From: Klebsiella variicola
Lineage (GTDB): Bacteria > Pseudomonadota > Gammaproteobacteria > Enterobacterales > Enterobacteriaceae
Assembly: GCF_000828055.2 (NCBI RefSeq)
Contig: NZ_CP010523.2
Coordinates: forward strand, 2,480,001-2,544,000
DNA: 64,000 nucleotides
Reading direction: 5' to 3'
Shown here: in pieces, positions 1 to 10,394 of the stretch
How positions within the stretch are numbered: the stretch's first letter is position 1
How the letters are laid out: every line of letters starts with the position of its first letter
Translations under genes and position numbers: made by a program
The notes under the pieces: generated by a model
What the model was told of the DNA's origin: nothing
Databases searched by the model: none
What the model saw: only the letters and a program-made list of their open reading frames with translations

Positions 1-172
1 TTTGTAAACGTGCCCCGGCGCCGAGGAACAAACCGGTACCGATAGCGCCGCCGATGGCGATCATCTGTACCTGACGGTTGCCCATCGCTTTGTGATAACC
101 CGCTTCATGTGAGTTGAGCCAGTGGCGTTTCGCAGCATGGTGCTCCGCTGCAGTGTCGTGTTTCGTATTCAT
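1..172 (-). CDS. ansP: L-asparagine permease, N-terminal part (cut by window edge)
   Basis: Only the first 57 codons are present; the gene runs off the left edge. The reading frame from the ATG at 172 gives a hydrophilic N-terminus of about 30 residues ([20 protein letters not shown]) followed by the start of the first membrane segment, [20 protein letters not shown], the signature of amino-acid/polyamine/organocation permeases. The [20 protein letters not shown] pattern matches my memory of enterobacterial AnsP closely. It would be an inner-membrane H+/asparagine symporter. Other members of the same family (for example the GABA or phenylalanine permeases) share the glycine-rich motif, so the name rests on the N-terminal tail. 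Confidence 0.8.
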   Translation of the reverse strand, partial: MNTKHDTAAEHHAAKRHWLNSHEAGYHKAMGNRQVQMIAIGGAIGTGLFLGAGARLQ

Positions 173-361
173 TGATGTATCAGTTTCCTGTCAATGCCCA
201 TGTTTGCAGCCGGAGTGGATGACGGCTGGCACATTATGCTGGCTTTCTCATCATTCTGACGTAGGAGATAAGCTCAGACATGGCGCTGAATCCTACACGT
301 AACGTAATAGTTACGCACCTAAAACATTTACCGATAGCATTTGACAGATTTATCAATGAGA

Positions 362-2310
<1,949 letters not shown>

Positions 2311-2333
2311 CAGATGGCGCGGTCAGCCTGAAA

Positions 2334-3029
2334 TTAACTCTCCTGAGGATCAGCCGACGGCCCGTTTGCCGAACAAACGATGGTGGCATGATCCCACCAG
2401 GCATTGTGCTTAACATCGGTGGCAAGGACGCTAAACTGCGCCTGCTGTATCTCATTCAGTAAAGCCGGGAGGGGTTTAAGCGTACGCCAGGGCTGCCCCT
2501 CTTTCAGGAGATGATGCTTGACAGGATCGTAAGTGGCGAGGTCTTCAGCATAACGAGGAAGCCCGCACATCGAGCCGATCACCAGCCGGCCTGCGGGTTT
2601 CAGCAATCTTCTCGCCTCGGCGAAAAAACGGCGACGCTCATCTTCCAGCAGACAATGTAAACAGCTGCCATCAATGATTAAGGCAAACTGGGCATCCTCA
2701 CATTGAGAAAGATGACAGACGTTGCCGACGAAAAATGTGGCGTCCAGACCCGCTTGCTGAAAACGGTCTTCTGCCCAGCGGATCGCCGTTTCGGACACAT
2801 CAACACCCGATACGGCATAGCCTCTTTCCGCCAGATACTGGGCTGCCATGGCACCATTGCCACATCCCAGTTCAAGTACCGGCGCGCCGGGAGCGGGTAA
2901 ATAGCCATGGGCATCCAGCCAATGAAATGTTTTTTCCTGTTGTATCTTTGCCCTGGCAAAACCATCACCCGCCCAGGCGCTGGCTCCGTTGGCTAACAGT
3001 TGTCTGTAGCGGGCTTCATAGGGGTTCAT
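2334..3029 (-). CDS. class I SAM-dependent methyltransferase
   Basis: A 231-residue protein. Motif I VLELGCGNGAMAA (glycine-rich SAM-binding loop) lies at about residues 52-64, the acidic motif II GVDVSETAI about 20 residues later, and IIDGSCLHCL forms motif IV. This is a typical Rossmann methyltransferase with no recognisable substrate domain, so the substrate is unknown. I chose the ATG at 3029, which has AGGTG 8 nt upstream, over an in-frame ATG at 3050 that adds seven residues. It converges on the DapF-like gene with only 23 bp between the stops and no obvious terminator. Confidence 0.8.
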   Translation of the reverse strand: MNPYEARYRQLLANGASAWAGDGFARAKIQQEKTFHWLDAHGYLPAPGAPVLELGCGNGAMAAQYLAERGYAVSGVDVSETAIRWAEDRFQQAGLDATFFVGNVCHLSQCEDAQFALIIDGSCLHCLLEDERRRFFAEARRLLKPAGRLVIGSMCGLPRYAEDLATYDPVKHHLLKEGQPWRTLKPLPALLNEIQQAQFSVLATDVKHNAWWDHATIVCSANGPSADPQES

Positions 3030-3124
3030 CCTGAAAACACCTTTTATCATTGATAAACATCACTACTATATACGCCATTTAACATTGAAATAAGTATTCG
3101 TTTGGCTACCAGGGAGAAACAGAG

Positions 3125-3676
3125 ATGAACATCAACGTGGTCGGCACCAGCGGCTCAGGCAAATCCACTCTGGCCCGGCGCCTGGCGCACAGGCTGGGAC
3201 TACCCTGGATCGAGCTCGATCGCCTGTACTGGCGGCCGAACTGGCAGGGCACGCCGGATGAGGCGTTTTTCGCCGCTATTGCCGCCGCTACGGCCTCGCC
3301 GGGCTGGGTGCTGGATGGCAATTACAATCGCAGCCGCAGCGTCAAATGGCGCGAGGTGGATCTGGTGATCTGGGTCGACTATAGCCTCTGGCGCACGCTG
3401 CGCCAGGCGGTGTGGCGGGCGACGAGCCGGGCGTGGCGGCATCAGGAGCTGTGGCCGGGCACGGGCAACCGCGAGAGCTTTCGCCGTTCGTTCTGCAGCC
3501 GGGAATCCATTATCCTCTGGACGCTGAAAACCTGGCGGCAGAATCGCCGACGCTATCTGGCCGATATGCAGGATCCGCAATATCGTCATATTCGCTTCGT
3601 CCGGGTGCGCAGTCCGCGGCAGGCTGAGGCGCTGCTCCGCGAGCTGGAAGCGCAGCGGCCAGGCGGGCATATCTAA
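3125..3676 (+). CDS. P-loop NTPase, adenylate-kinase-like
   Basis: A 183-residue protein beginning MNINVVGTSGSGKSTLARRLA, a Walker A P-loop at residues 8-15. WIELDRLYW follows, then WVLDGNY and VDLVIWVDY, a Walker-B-like strand. The Arg/Trp-rich middle (RQAVWRATSRAWRHQELW) and the NRRRYLADM helix resemble the small AAA/adenylate-kinase-like topology proteins (FlaR-type) common in bacteria. Substrate and role are unknown. The start has GGGAGAAACAG just upstream. It appears monocistronic between the divergent methyltransferase and the next operon. Confidence 0.7.
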   Translation: MNINVVGTSGSGKSTLARRLAHRLGLPWIELDRLYWRPNWQGTPDEAFFAAIAAATASPGWVLDGNYNRSRSVKWREVDLVIWVDYSLWRTLRQAVWRATSRAWRHQELWPGTGNRESFRRSFCSRESIILWTLKTWRQNRRRYLADMQDPQYRHIRFVRVRSPRQAEALLRELEAQRPGGHI

Positions 3677-3767
3677 TTTTCAGCAGTACACATGTGAATT
3701 AATTGTTTCTCAATAGTTAGCTGAGATTTTAATAATGCAGGCACGTACTTTCATATGAGCCTGCGAA

Positions 3768-4775
3768 ATGTCTTATCGAATCAGTATCCTGGATAAAAGT
3801 CCGCTTGCCGCCGGGGAAACCGCCGCGCAGGCGCTGGCGCGTACATTAACGCTGGCGCAACACGCCGAAGCCTGGGGCTATCACCGCTTCTGGGTCGCCG
3901 AACACCACAATACCGATCAGCTGGCGAGCCCCTCGCCGGAGCTGGTTATCGCCTGGCTGCTGGGCCACACCCGGCGCATTCGTCTTGGGTCCGGCGGCGT
4001 CATGCTCCAGCACTACAGCCCCTATAAAGTCGCGGAAAACTTTAACCTGCTGGCTGCCCTCGCGCCGGGTCGCATCGATCTCGGGGTGGGCAAGGCGCCT
4101 GGCGGCCTGCCGCTCTCCACCCGCGCCCTGCAGCAGGGCCTGCATCAGGAGGAGAAAGGGACCTTTGCCGATCAGCTGGCGCAGCTGGATAACTGGCTGT
4201 CACTGACTGAGCCAGGGGGAGAGGAGAGCCTGCGCGCCACGCCGATCCCGCCGCGCCGGGCCGACGGATTTCTGCTCGGCGCCAGCCTGGAGAGTGCGGA
4301 ACTGGCCGCCCGTCTTGACTGGAACTTCGTGTTTGCGGCCCATCTCAATGGCGACAGCGCGCTGCGCCGCACGGTGATCAACCGCTGGCGCGAGCTCAGC
4401 CCGCGTGAGGCGATCGTCGCCGTGCAGGTGGTGGTGGCTGACGATCCGGCCACCGCCGCTGCGCTGGCGCAGCAGGTCGAGGTGTGGGGCGTGGAGCTGG
4501 AGAACGGCCAGCGGGTGACCGTCGGCAGTGAGGCTCAGGCCGTCGCCTTTGCCCGCCAGGCTGGCAGCCGGCCGACACGCATCCACCGCCGCGAATCTTC
4601 ACTGATCTCCGGTACTCCCGAACAGGTTAAAGCCCGGCTTGACGCGCTGCAGGCGGAAGATCAGCTGGATGAATTAATCATTGATACCCCTATTAGCGAC
4701 GGGCCAGCGCGCCTGCACTCCCTGCGCCTGCTGGCGCAGGCTCACTACGGCAAGGAGGTGCTGAATGTCCTTTGA
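3768..4775 (+). CDS. LLM-class flavin-dependent oxidoreductase (MsnO8/YtmO type)
   Basis: A 335-residue bacterial-luciferase-fold protein: MSYRISILDKSPLAAGE, then YHRFWVAEHHNTDQLASPSPE and IRLGSGGVMLQHYSPYKVAENF, hallmarks of the one-component-like LLM family that includes YtmO/CmoO of Bacillus. Such enzymes use FMNH2 supplied by a reductase to insert oxygen, often to cleave C-S or C-N bonds. It is the first gene of an eight-gene operon and overlaps the next gene by 11 nt (4765-4775), implying translational coupling. By analogy with the Bacillus ytm/ytn operon it may act on N-acetyl-S-alkylcysteines; that is inference. The Shine-Dalgarno is weak. Confidence 0.82.
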   Translation: MSYRISILDKSPLAAGETAAQALARTLTLAQHAEAWGYHRFWVAEHHNTDQLASPSPELVIAWLLGHTRRIRLGSGGVMLQHYSPYKVAENFNLLAALAPGRIDLGVGKAPGGLPLSTRALQQGLHQEEKGTFADQLAQLDNWLSLTEPGGEESLRATPIPPRRADGFLLGASLESAELAARLDWNFVFAAHLNGDSALRRTVINRWRELSPREAIVAVQVVVADDPATAAALAQQVEVWGVELENGQRVTVGSEAQAVAFARQAGSRPTRIHRRESSLISGTPEQVKARLDALQAEDQLDELIIDTPISDGPARLHSLRLLAQAHYGKEVLNVL

Positions 4776-5886
4776 ACAACAACTGATTAGCTGGCGGCGC
4801 GAGCTGCACCAGAACCCGGAGCTCTCCCTGCAGGAGGTAGCCACCACCGCGCGGATCCGCGACTGGCTGCAGAGCGGCGGGCTGACTCTGCTGCCCTTCG
4901 ATCTGAAAACCGGGCTGGTCGCCGAAGTCGGCAGCGGCGACAAGGTGATTGCCCTGCGGGCGGACATCGACGCGTTGCCCATCGAGGAGGCGACCGGTCT
5001 GCCTTACCGCTCGCAAAATGAAGGGGTGATGCATGCCTGCGGCCATGATATTCACACCAGCGTAATGCTGGGGGCGGCGCTGCTGCTGAAGGAGCGGGAA
5101 GCGGAACTCCCGGGGCGGGTGCGGATCCTGTTTCAGCCGGCGGAGGAAAATTTTGGCGGCGCGAAAACCCTGATCCGCGCCGGGGCGCTGGAGGACGTGT
5201 CGGCGATCTTTGGCATGCACAATGAGCCCGGCCTGCCGGTGGGCGAATTTGCCACCCGCGGCGGCGCGTTCTACGCCAACGTCGACCGCTTCGTCTTCAA
5301 AGTGACCGGGAAGGGGGCGCATGCCGCCCGTCCACATGAAGGAAAGGATGCGATCCTGCTGGCCAGCCAGCTGGTGACGGTGCTGCAGAGCGTGGCCAGT
5401 CGGGAAGTGAACACCCTCGACTCGGTGGTGCTCAGCGTGACGCGGATCCAGGGAGGCAATACCTGGAACGTGCTGCCGGAGAGCGTCGAGCTGGAAGGGA
5501 CGCTGCGCACTCACAGCAGTGAAGTGCAGCAGCGGGTCAAGGCCCGGGTCAGCGAGATCGCGGCCGGTTTCGCCAGCGCCTTTGGCGCACAGATTGACGT
5601 CTTCTGGTATGCCGGCCCGACGGCGCTGGTCAATGACGCCCGCTGGGCCGACTTCGCCAGCGACGTGGCGGCCCAGGCCGGGTACCGCACCCATCACGCC
5701 GATCTGCATCTCGGTGGCGAAGATTTTGCGGTCTATCTTCAGCATATTCCCGGGGCGTTCGTCAGCATCGGCAGCGCCAGCGAATATGGTCTGCACCATC
5801 CGGCATTTAATCCGGACGAACGGCTTATTACGCCCGCAGCGCACTATTTCGCCCAGCTGGCGGAACAGGCATTACAACATATTTAA
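4765..5886 (+). CDS. M20-family amidohydrolase (N-acetyl-amino-acid deacetylase / hippurate hydrolase-like)
   Basis: A 373-residue M20D peptidase-family protein: RRELHQNPELSLQE at the N-terminus, ALRADIDALPIEE, the metal-site block MHACGHDIHTS, the catalytic-acid block FQPAEENFGGAK and a C-terminal GGEDFAVYL. All expected metal ligands (Cys, His, Glu, His) are visible. The family removes acyl groups from amino acids (HipO, YxeP, SndA). Lying between two flavin monooxygenases and upstream of a GNAT and an amino-acid importer, it is best explained as the deacetylase closing an acetylate-oxidise-deacetylate cycle. The start overlaps the previous gene. Confidence 0.85.
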   Translation: MSFEQQLISWRRELHQNPELSLQEVATTARIRDWLQSGGLTLLPFDLKTGLVAEVGSGDKVIALRADIDALPIEEATGLPYRSQNEGVMHACGHDIHTSVMLGAALLLKEREAELPGRVRILFQPAEENFGGAKTLIRAGALEDVSAIFGMHNEPGLPVGEFATRGGAFYANVDRFVFKVTGKGAHAARPHEGKDAILLASQLVTVLQSVASREVNTLDSVVLSVTRIQGGNTWNVLPESVELEGTLRTHSSEVQQRVKARVSEIAAGFASAFGAQIDVFWYAGPTALVNDARWADFASDVAAQAGYRTHHADLHLGGEDFAVYLQHIPGAFVSIGSASEYGLHHPAFNPDERLITPAAHYFAQLAEQALQHI

Positions 5887-5910
5887 TGGATGACAGGGGA
5901 AGGGGGAACT

Positions 5911-7224
5911 ATGTCTGAAAATCGACAATTGCGTCTGGGAACGATATTACATGGCGCATCGGGAAATATGTCCGCCTGGCGTCATCCGGCGGCGCAGGCG
6001 GACGCCAGTATTAATTTTAACTTTGTCACGCAGACGGCGTTAAAAGCGGAAGAGGGGAAGCTGGATTTTATTTTTGTCGCCGACGGGTTATATATCAATG
6101 AAAAATCGATTCCCCATTTTTTAAATCGCTTCGAACCTTTAACGGTACTTTCCGCGCTGGCCGCGGTCACCCGGCGTCTGGGACTGGTGGGGACCTTATC
6201 CACTTCGTACAGCGAGCCGTTTACTACCGCCCGCCAGTTCGCCAGCCTCGACCATTTAAGCCAGGGACGGGCGGGGTGGAATGTCGTCACTTCGCCGCTG
6301 GAAGGGTCGGCGAAAAACTTCTCCCGGGCCCAGCATCCGGATCATGCGCTGCGCTATCGCATTGCCGATGAATATCTGCAGGTGGTGAAAGGCTTATGGG
6401 ATTCATGGGAAGAAGACGCCTTTGTGCGCAATAAGGAGACTGGCCAGTTCTTTGATAAAAATAAACTGCATACGCTCGATCACCATGGCGATTTCTTTAA
6501 AGTGGCCGGGCCGCTAAATATTGCCCGCACGCCACAGGGACGACCGATTATTTTCCAGGCCGGCGCGTCGGACGACGGCAAGAAATTAGCCGCACGCCAC
6601 GCCGATGCCATTTTTACCCATCAGGAATCGCTGGCCGAGGCGCAGGCATTTTATCAGGATGTCAAAAGCCAACTCAGCGCATATCAGCGCACCCCGGACC
6701 AACTGCATATCTTCCAGGGCGTCAGCGTCATCGTCGGGGATGACGCCGAGGATGCGGAACGTCAGTACCAGACTACCGCGGCGCTGGTTTCCATCGAGGA
6801 TGCGCTGAATTATCTGGGGCGGTATTTCGAACATCATGATTTTTCGCAGTATCCGCTTGATGAACCGTTCCCGGATATTGGCGACCTCGGACAAAACAGC
6901 TTCCGCAGCACCACCGACGAGATTAAACGTCACGCCCGCGAGCGGGGATTAACCCTGCGCCAGGTGGCCCTGGAGGCAGCGAGTCCGCGTCCGCGCTTTA
7001 CCGGCACCGCCAGCGATGTCGCCGATGGCCTGCAATTGTGGTTCGAACAGCACGCGGCGGACGGTTTCATTATTCAGGGCGGCACGCCGGAAACCTTCCC
7101 GCGCTTTGTGGATGAGGTGGTTCCGCTGTTACAGGCGCGCGGCCTGTTCCGTCGCGACTATCCGGGCACCACCCTGCGGGAAAGTCTGGGTCTGGCGCTA
7201 CCTGCTAATCAATTCCAAAAATAA
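5911..7224 (+). CDS. NtaA/SnaA/DszA-family FMNH2-dependent monooxygenase
   Basis: A 437-residue long-form LLM monooxygenase: [20 protein letters not shown], then [40 protein letters not shown] and [10 protein letters not shown]. These mark the nitrilotriacetate/pristinamycin/dibenzothiophene-sulfone subfamily (also YxeK, YtnJ/CmoJ). I chose the ATG at 5911, preceded by GGGGAAGGGGG, over an in-frame start at 5890. In Bacillus the counterpart cleaves the C-S bond of N-acetylated S-modified cysteine; the same role here is suggested by the operon but not shown. A flavin reductase is not in this operon; one lies at 22123-22704. Confidence 0.82.
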   Translation: MSENRQLRLGTILHGASGNMSAWRHPAAQADASINFNFVTQTALKAEEGKLDFIFVADGLYINEKSIPHFLNRFEPLTVLSALAAVTRRLGLVGTLSTSYSEPFTTARQFASLDHLSQGRAGWNVVTSPLEGSAKNFSRAQHPDHALRYRIADEYLQVVKGLWDSWEEDAFVRNKETGQFFDKNKLHTLDHHGDFFKVAGPLNIARTPQGRPIIFQAGASDDGKKLAARHADAIFTHQESLAEAQAFYQDVKSQLSAYQRTPDQLHIFQGVSVIVGDDAEDAERQYQTTAALVSIEDALNYLGRYFEHHDFSQYPLDEPFPDIGDLGQNSFRSTTDEIKRHARERGLTLRQVALEAASPRPRFTGTASDVADGLQLWFEQHAADGFIIQGGTPETFPRFVDEVVPLLQARGLFRRDYPGTTLRESLGLALPANQFQK

Positions 7225-7241
7225 TAAAAGAGAATCACGCT

Positions 7242-8174
7242 ATGCAGAAAACAACACTCTTGCTGGCCGTCGCGTTGGCATTTAGCGCCTCGTCGTGGGC
7301 CCAGGACGTCAAGATCAATGGCACCGGGGTGAGCCTGGAGGCCAACAAAACGCCGATTCACACAGCGAAAAATCCACAGGCCATTGCGCTGTTGCCGAAA
7401 GATCTGCATCTGGCGGTGCCGGGGAAATTCACCGTCGCGGTGGCAGCCCTGAACTCACCGCCGCTGACGGTCTTCGCCGATGACAACAAAACCCTGCTCG
7501 GCAGCGAGACGGATATCGCCCGGCTGGTGGCGGAGAGCCTTGGACTGGAAGTGAACGTGGTTCCTACTTCATGGGAAGACTGGCCGCTGGGGGTTACCTC
7601 CGGCAAATATGATGCCGCGATCAGCAATATTACCGTCACCAAAGAGCGCAAAGAGAAGTTCGATTTCGCCACCTACCGTAAAGACTCGCTGGGCTTCTAC
7701 GTCAAAAGCACCAGTCCGCTGAACAAAATTGACAAGGCGGAGGACATCGCCGGGCTGAAGATTATCGTCGGCTCCGGTACTAACCAGGAGGCGATCCTGC
7801 TGGCGTGGAACGCGGAGAACGTCAAGAAGGGGCTGAAGCCGTTTACCCCGGTCTACACCAAGGATGACGCCGCCCAGACGCTGGCCCTGCAGACCGGGCG
7901 CGCCGACGCCTTTTTCGGCCCCAACGTGATTGGCGCATGGAAGGCGGCGCTGACCGGCAAAACCAAACTGGTGGGCAGCGTCGATGGTGGCTGGCCGAAA
8001 GCGGCGCATATCGCGGTGACGCTGAAAAAAGACAGCGGGCTGGTGAATGCCGTCCAGGCGGCGCTGAACGGCGCTATCGCCAGCGGCGATTACGCCAAAG
8101 TGCTTAACCGCTGGGGCGAAGGGGTGGAGAGTATTCCGCAATCAGAAATCAACCCACCCGGACTGGGCGACTGA
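7242..8174 (+). CDS. amino-acid ABC transporter substrate-binding protein 1
   Basis: A 310-residue family-3 periplasmic binding protein. A signal peptide (MQKTTLLLAVALAFSASSWA, cleavage near residue 20) precedes the mature lobe FTVAVAALNSPPLTVFADDN, and ITVTKERKEKFDFATYR is the family-3 signature. It is closely similar along its whole length to the second binding protein at 10391-11284 (shared TSWEDWPLG/TAWEDWPLG, KERKEKFDFATY, IVGSGTNQE), so the two arose by duplication. Two binding proteins also occur in the Bacillus tcyJK system. It would deliver a cystine-like or S-modified amino acid to the permease encoded downstream. Confidence 0.88.
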   Translation: MQKTTLLLAVALAFSASSWAQDVKINGTGVSLEANKTPIHTAKNPQAIALLPKDLHLAVPGKFTVAVAALNSPPLTVFADDNKTLLGSETDIARLVAESLGLEVNVVPTSWEDWPLGVTSGKYDAAISNITVTKERKEKFDFATYRKDSLGFYVKSTSPLNKIDKAEDIAGLKIIVGSGTNQEAILLAWNAENVKKGLKPFTPVYTKDDAAQTLALQTGRADAFFGPNVIGAWKAALTGKTKLVGSVDGGWPKAAHIAVTLKKDSGLVNAVQAALNGAIASGDYAKVLNRWGEGVESIPQSEINPPGLGD

Positions 8175-8185
8175 CAGGAGGCGCG

Positions 8186-8695
8186 ATGAGCGAAGCATTC
8201 CGCGATATTTCTCCGGACGCACCGGAGCTGCAGCCGATTATTAGCGGGCTGTTTGCCGAATATGCCGCCCGCTACGGCGACTATTTTTCCCGCGATGCGG
8301 AAGTGGAGTTGACTGAGTGGTATTTGCCGCCGCAGGGGCTGTTTATCGTCCTTGAGCGTGAGGGAGAAATTATCGCCACCGGCGCTTATAAACCGAAAGA
8401 TCGCCACACCGCGGAGATCAAACGTATCTGGACGCACCGCCGTCTGCGCCAGCAGGGGCTGGCGGCGAAGGTGGTCCAGGAGCTGGAACGGCGGGCGGTG
8501 CTGGCCGGGTACAGCCATATCTACCTGACCACCGGCTTCCGTCAGCCGGAGGCGGTAAAGCTCTATCTCAGCCAGGGGTATGAGGCGCAGTTTGACCTCA
8601 CGCGAGACCCGGAAGAGTACAGTCAGCCGCCCTATGACGGCCGGCTGCGGTTCACTAAAGCGCTGGCGGTGAGCGCCTTCAGTCACAGCGCTTGA
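8186..8695 (+). CDS. GNAT-family N-acetyltransferase
   Basis: A 169-residue acetyltransferase. The acetyl-CoA loop is seen in AEIKRIWTHRRLRQQGLAAKVVQELE (motif A, R/Q-x-x-G-L-A) and in the C-terminal HIYLTTGFRQPEAVKLYLSQGYE (motif B). SD AGGAGG lies about 5 nt before the ATG. It sits within the ABC/monooxygenase operon where Bacillus operons carry YxeL or YtmI/SnaT. The likely job is N-acetylating the imported S-substituted cysteine before oxidation, an inference from gene order. Confidence 0.82.
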   Translation: MSEAFRDISPDAPELQPIISGLFAEYAARYGDYFSRDAEVELTEWYLPPQGLFIVLEREGEIIATGAYKPKDRHTAEIKRIWTHRRLRQQGLAAKVVQELERRAVLAGYSHIYLTTGFRQPEAVKLYLSQGYEAQFDLTRDPEEYSQPPYDGRLRFTKALAVSAFSHSA

Positions 8696-8704
8696 GGAGG
8701 CATG

Positions 8705-9631
8705 ATGCATTCATCTGAAACAATAAAAGTGGTGCCGGCGCGCTATCCGCTGCGGGTGGTCGGGGCCCTGGTCGCCCTGCTGGTGCTGGCGGTGGTGATC
8801 CAGTCGGTGGCCTTTAACCCGCGCTGGGAGTGGGGCGTCTTCGCCCGCTGGTTCTTCGACCCGGTGATCCTCGAGGGGCTGGGACAAACCCTGCTCCTGA
8901 CCCTGCTCGGCACGGTGCTGAGCGTGATCTTCGGCGGCCTGCTGGCGCTGGCCCGCTTATCCTCATCGTGGCTGCTCAGCAGCCTCGCCTGGGGTTATAT
9001 CTGGCTGTTTCGCTCGCTGCCGCTGATTGTGGTGCTGATTATTCTGTACAACTTTTCCTATCTCTACGACACCCTGTCGCTGGGGATCCCGTTTACCGGC
9101 GTCACCTGGGCCAGCTATCAGACCATTAACGTGCTGGGGCAATTCTCCACGGCGGTGGTGGGCCTGACGCTGGTGCAGAGCGCCTATACCGCGGAGATCA
9201 TTCGCGGTGGCTTTTTGGGGGTCGACCATGGGCAGTATGAAGCCGCCGCTGCACTGGGGCTTCCCGCCTGGCGACGTACGCTGCGCATTATTCTGCCGCA
9301 GGCGCTGCGCACCATCCTGCCCTCCGGCTTCAATGAGATCATCAGTCTGGCCAAGGGAACGGCGATGGTGTACGTCCTGGCGATGCCGGAACTGTTCTAC
9401 ACCATCCAGATGATCTACAACCGTACCCAGGAGGTGATCCCGCTGTTGATGGTTGGCGCCGCCTGGTATCTGGCGATCACCAGCGTCCTCTCCGCCATTC
9501 AGTATCTGGTGGAACGCGCCCTGGCGCGCAGCGAGCGCCGCTCGGCGGTAAACAGCGCCCGCAGCAGTCGTCTGAATCAACCCGCACGTCAACCACAGCC
9601 GCAGGAGGCCGTTCATGCCCAGCTCTCATAA
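8705..9631 (+). CDS. amino-acid ABC transporter permease
   Basis: A 308-residue HisM/GlnP-type permease. TM1 is near residues 15-35 (VGALVALLVLAVVIQSVAF), followed by GLGQTLLLTLLGTVLSVIFG and the EAA loop EAAAALGLPAWRRTLRIILPQALRTILP. The ATG at 8705 was preferred to 8702 because AGGAGG ends at 8700, leaving a better spacing. The C-terminal tail (ARSERRSAVNSARSSRLNQPARQPQPQ) is hydrophilic. It overlaps the ATPase gene by 17 nt, and presumably works as a homodimer since only one permease gene is present. Confidence 0.88.
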   Translation: MHSSETIKVVPARYPLRVVGALVALLVLAVVIQSVAFNPRWEWGVFARWFFDPVILEGLGQTLLLTLLGTVLSVIFGGLLALARLSSSWLLSSLAWGYIWLFRSLPLIVVLIILYNFSYLYDTLSLGIPFTGVTWASYQTINVLGQFSTAVVGLTLVQSAYTAEIIRGGFLGVDHGQYEAAAALGLPAWRRTLRIILPQALRTILPSGFNEIISLAKGTAMVYVLAMPELFYTIQMIYNRTQEVIPLLMVGAAWYLAITSVLSAIQYLVERALARSERRSAVNSARSSRLNQPARQPQPQEAVHAQLS

Positions 9632-10394
9632 TGGCCATATCTCTATCACCGGGGTCAGCAAATACTATGGCCGCCACAAGGCGCTGGACGATGTGTCGCT
9701 GGAGATCCCCCCGGGCACGGTAACGGTGATCCTCGGCCCTTCCGGCTCGGGCAAGTCGACGCTGCTGCGCACCATCAATCACCTCGAACGTGTCGATGAG
9801 GGATTTATTCAGATTGACGGCGACTATATTGGTTATCGCCGCAAAGGCGACAAGCTGTATGAGATGAAAGAAAAGGAAATTCTTCGCCAGCGGATCAACG
9901 TCGGCTACGTGTTCCAGAACTTTAACCTGTTTCCGCACCTGACGGTGCTGGAGAACCTGATTGAGGCGCCGATCGCCCACAAGCAGGTCACGCGCAAAGA
10001 GGCCATTGCCCGCGCCTATGAGCTGCTGGACGTCGTAGGACTGCGCAATAAAGCCGACGCCTGGTCGCGGCATCTCTCAGGCGGGCAGCAGCAGCGTATC
10101 GCGATTGCCCGGGCGCTGGCACTGGACCCGCGGGTGATCCTGTTTGATGAGCCCACCTCGGCGCTGGATCCCGAGCTGGTGGGCGAGGTACTGGATGTCA
10201 TCAAGAAGCTGGCGCGCTCCGGTACCACCCTGGTGGTGGTGACCCACGAGGTAGGCTTTGCCCGCGAGGTGGCCGACCAGGTGGTGTTTATGGTCGACGG
10301 CAGGATCGTCGAGCAGGGCAGCAGCGACGAGGTGCTCAACCATCCGCAGCATCCGCGTACCCGACAGTTTTTATCCAGGGTGCTGCCGTCATGA
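9615..10394 (+). CDS. amino-acid ABC transporter ATP-binding protein
   Basis: A 259-residue polar-amino-acid-type ABC ATPase: Walker A GPSGSGKST (about residues 41-49), Q-loop VFQNFNLFPH, signature LSGGQQQRIAIARAL, Walker B VILFDEPTSALDP and H-loop VVTHEVGFA. All catalytic motifs are intact. It overlaps the permease upstream (9615-9631) and the second binding protein downstream (10391-10394, ATGA). It energises the importer of the putative sulfur-salvage operon from the cytoplasmic face. Confidence 0.9.
   Translation: MPSSHNGHISITGVSKYYGRHKALDDVSLEIPPGTVTVILGPSGSGKSTLLRTINHLERVDEGFIQIDGDYIGYRRKGDKLYEMKEKEILRQRINVGYVFQNFNLFPHLTVLENLIEAPIAHKQVTRKEAIARAYELLDVVGLRNKADAWSRHLSGGQQQRIAIARALALDPRVILFDEPTSALDPELVGEVLDVIKKLARSGTTLVVVTHEVGFAREVADQVVFMVDGRIVEQGSSDEVLNHPQHPRTRQFLSRVLPS

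Noticed and set aside
114-302. A 62-codon plus-strand ORF before the LysR gene
   Set aside because: Overlaps the ansP start on the other strand, no ribosome site, no recognisable sequence.
3677-3767. A riboswitch before the sulfur-salvage operon
   Set aside because: There is a CACATGTG palindrome and a GCAGGC/GCCTGC pair near the start, but no S-box or other known aptamer core; the region is only 91 bp.
4693-5844. A 383-codon minus-strand frame over the M20 gene
   Set aside because: Antisense to a gene with intact metal-binding motifs; the composition looks like a reversed frame.
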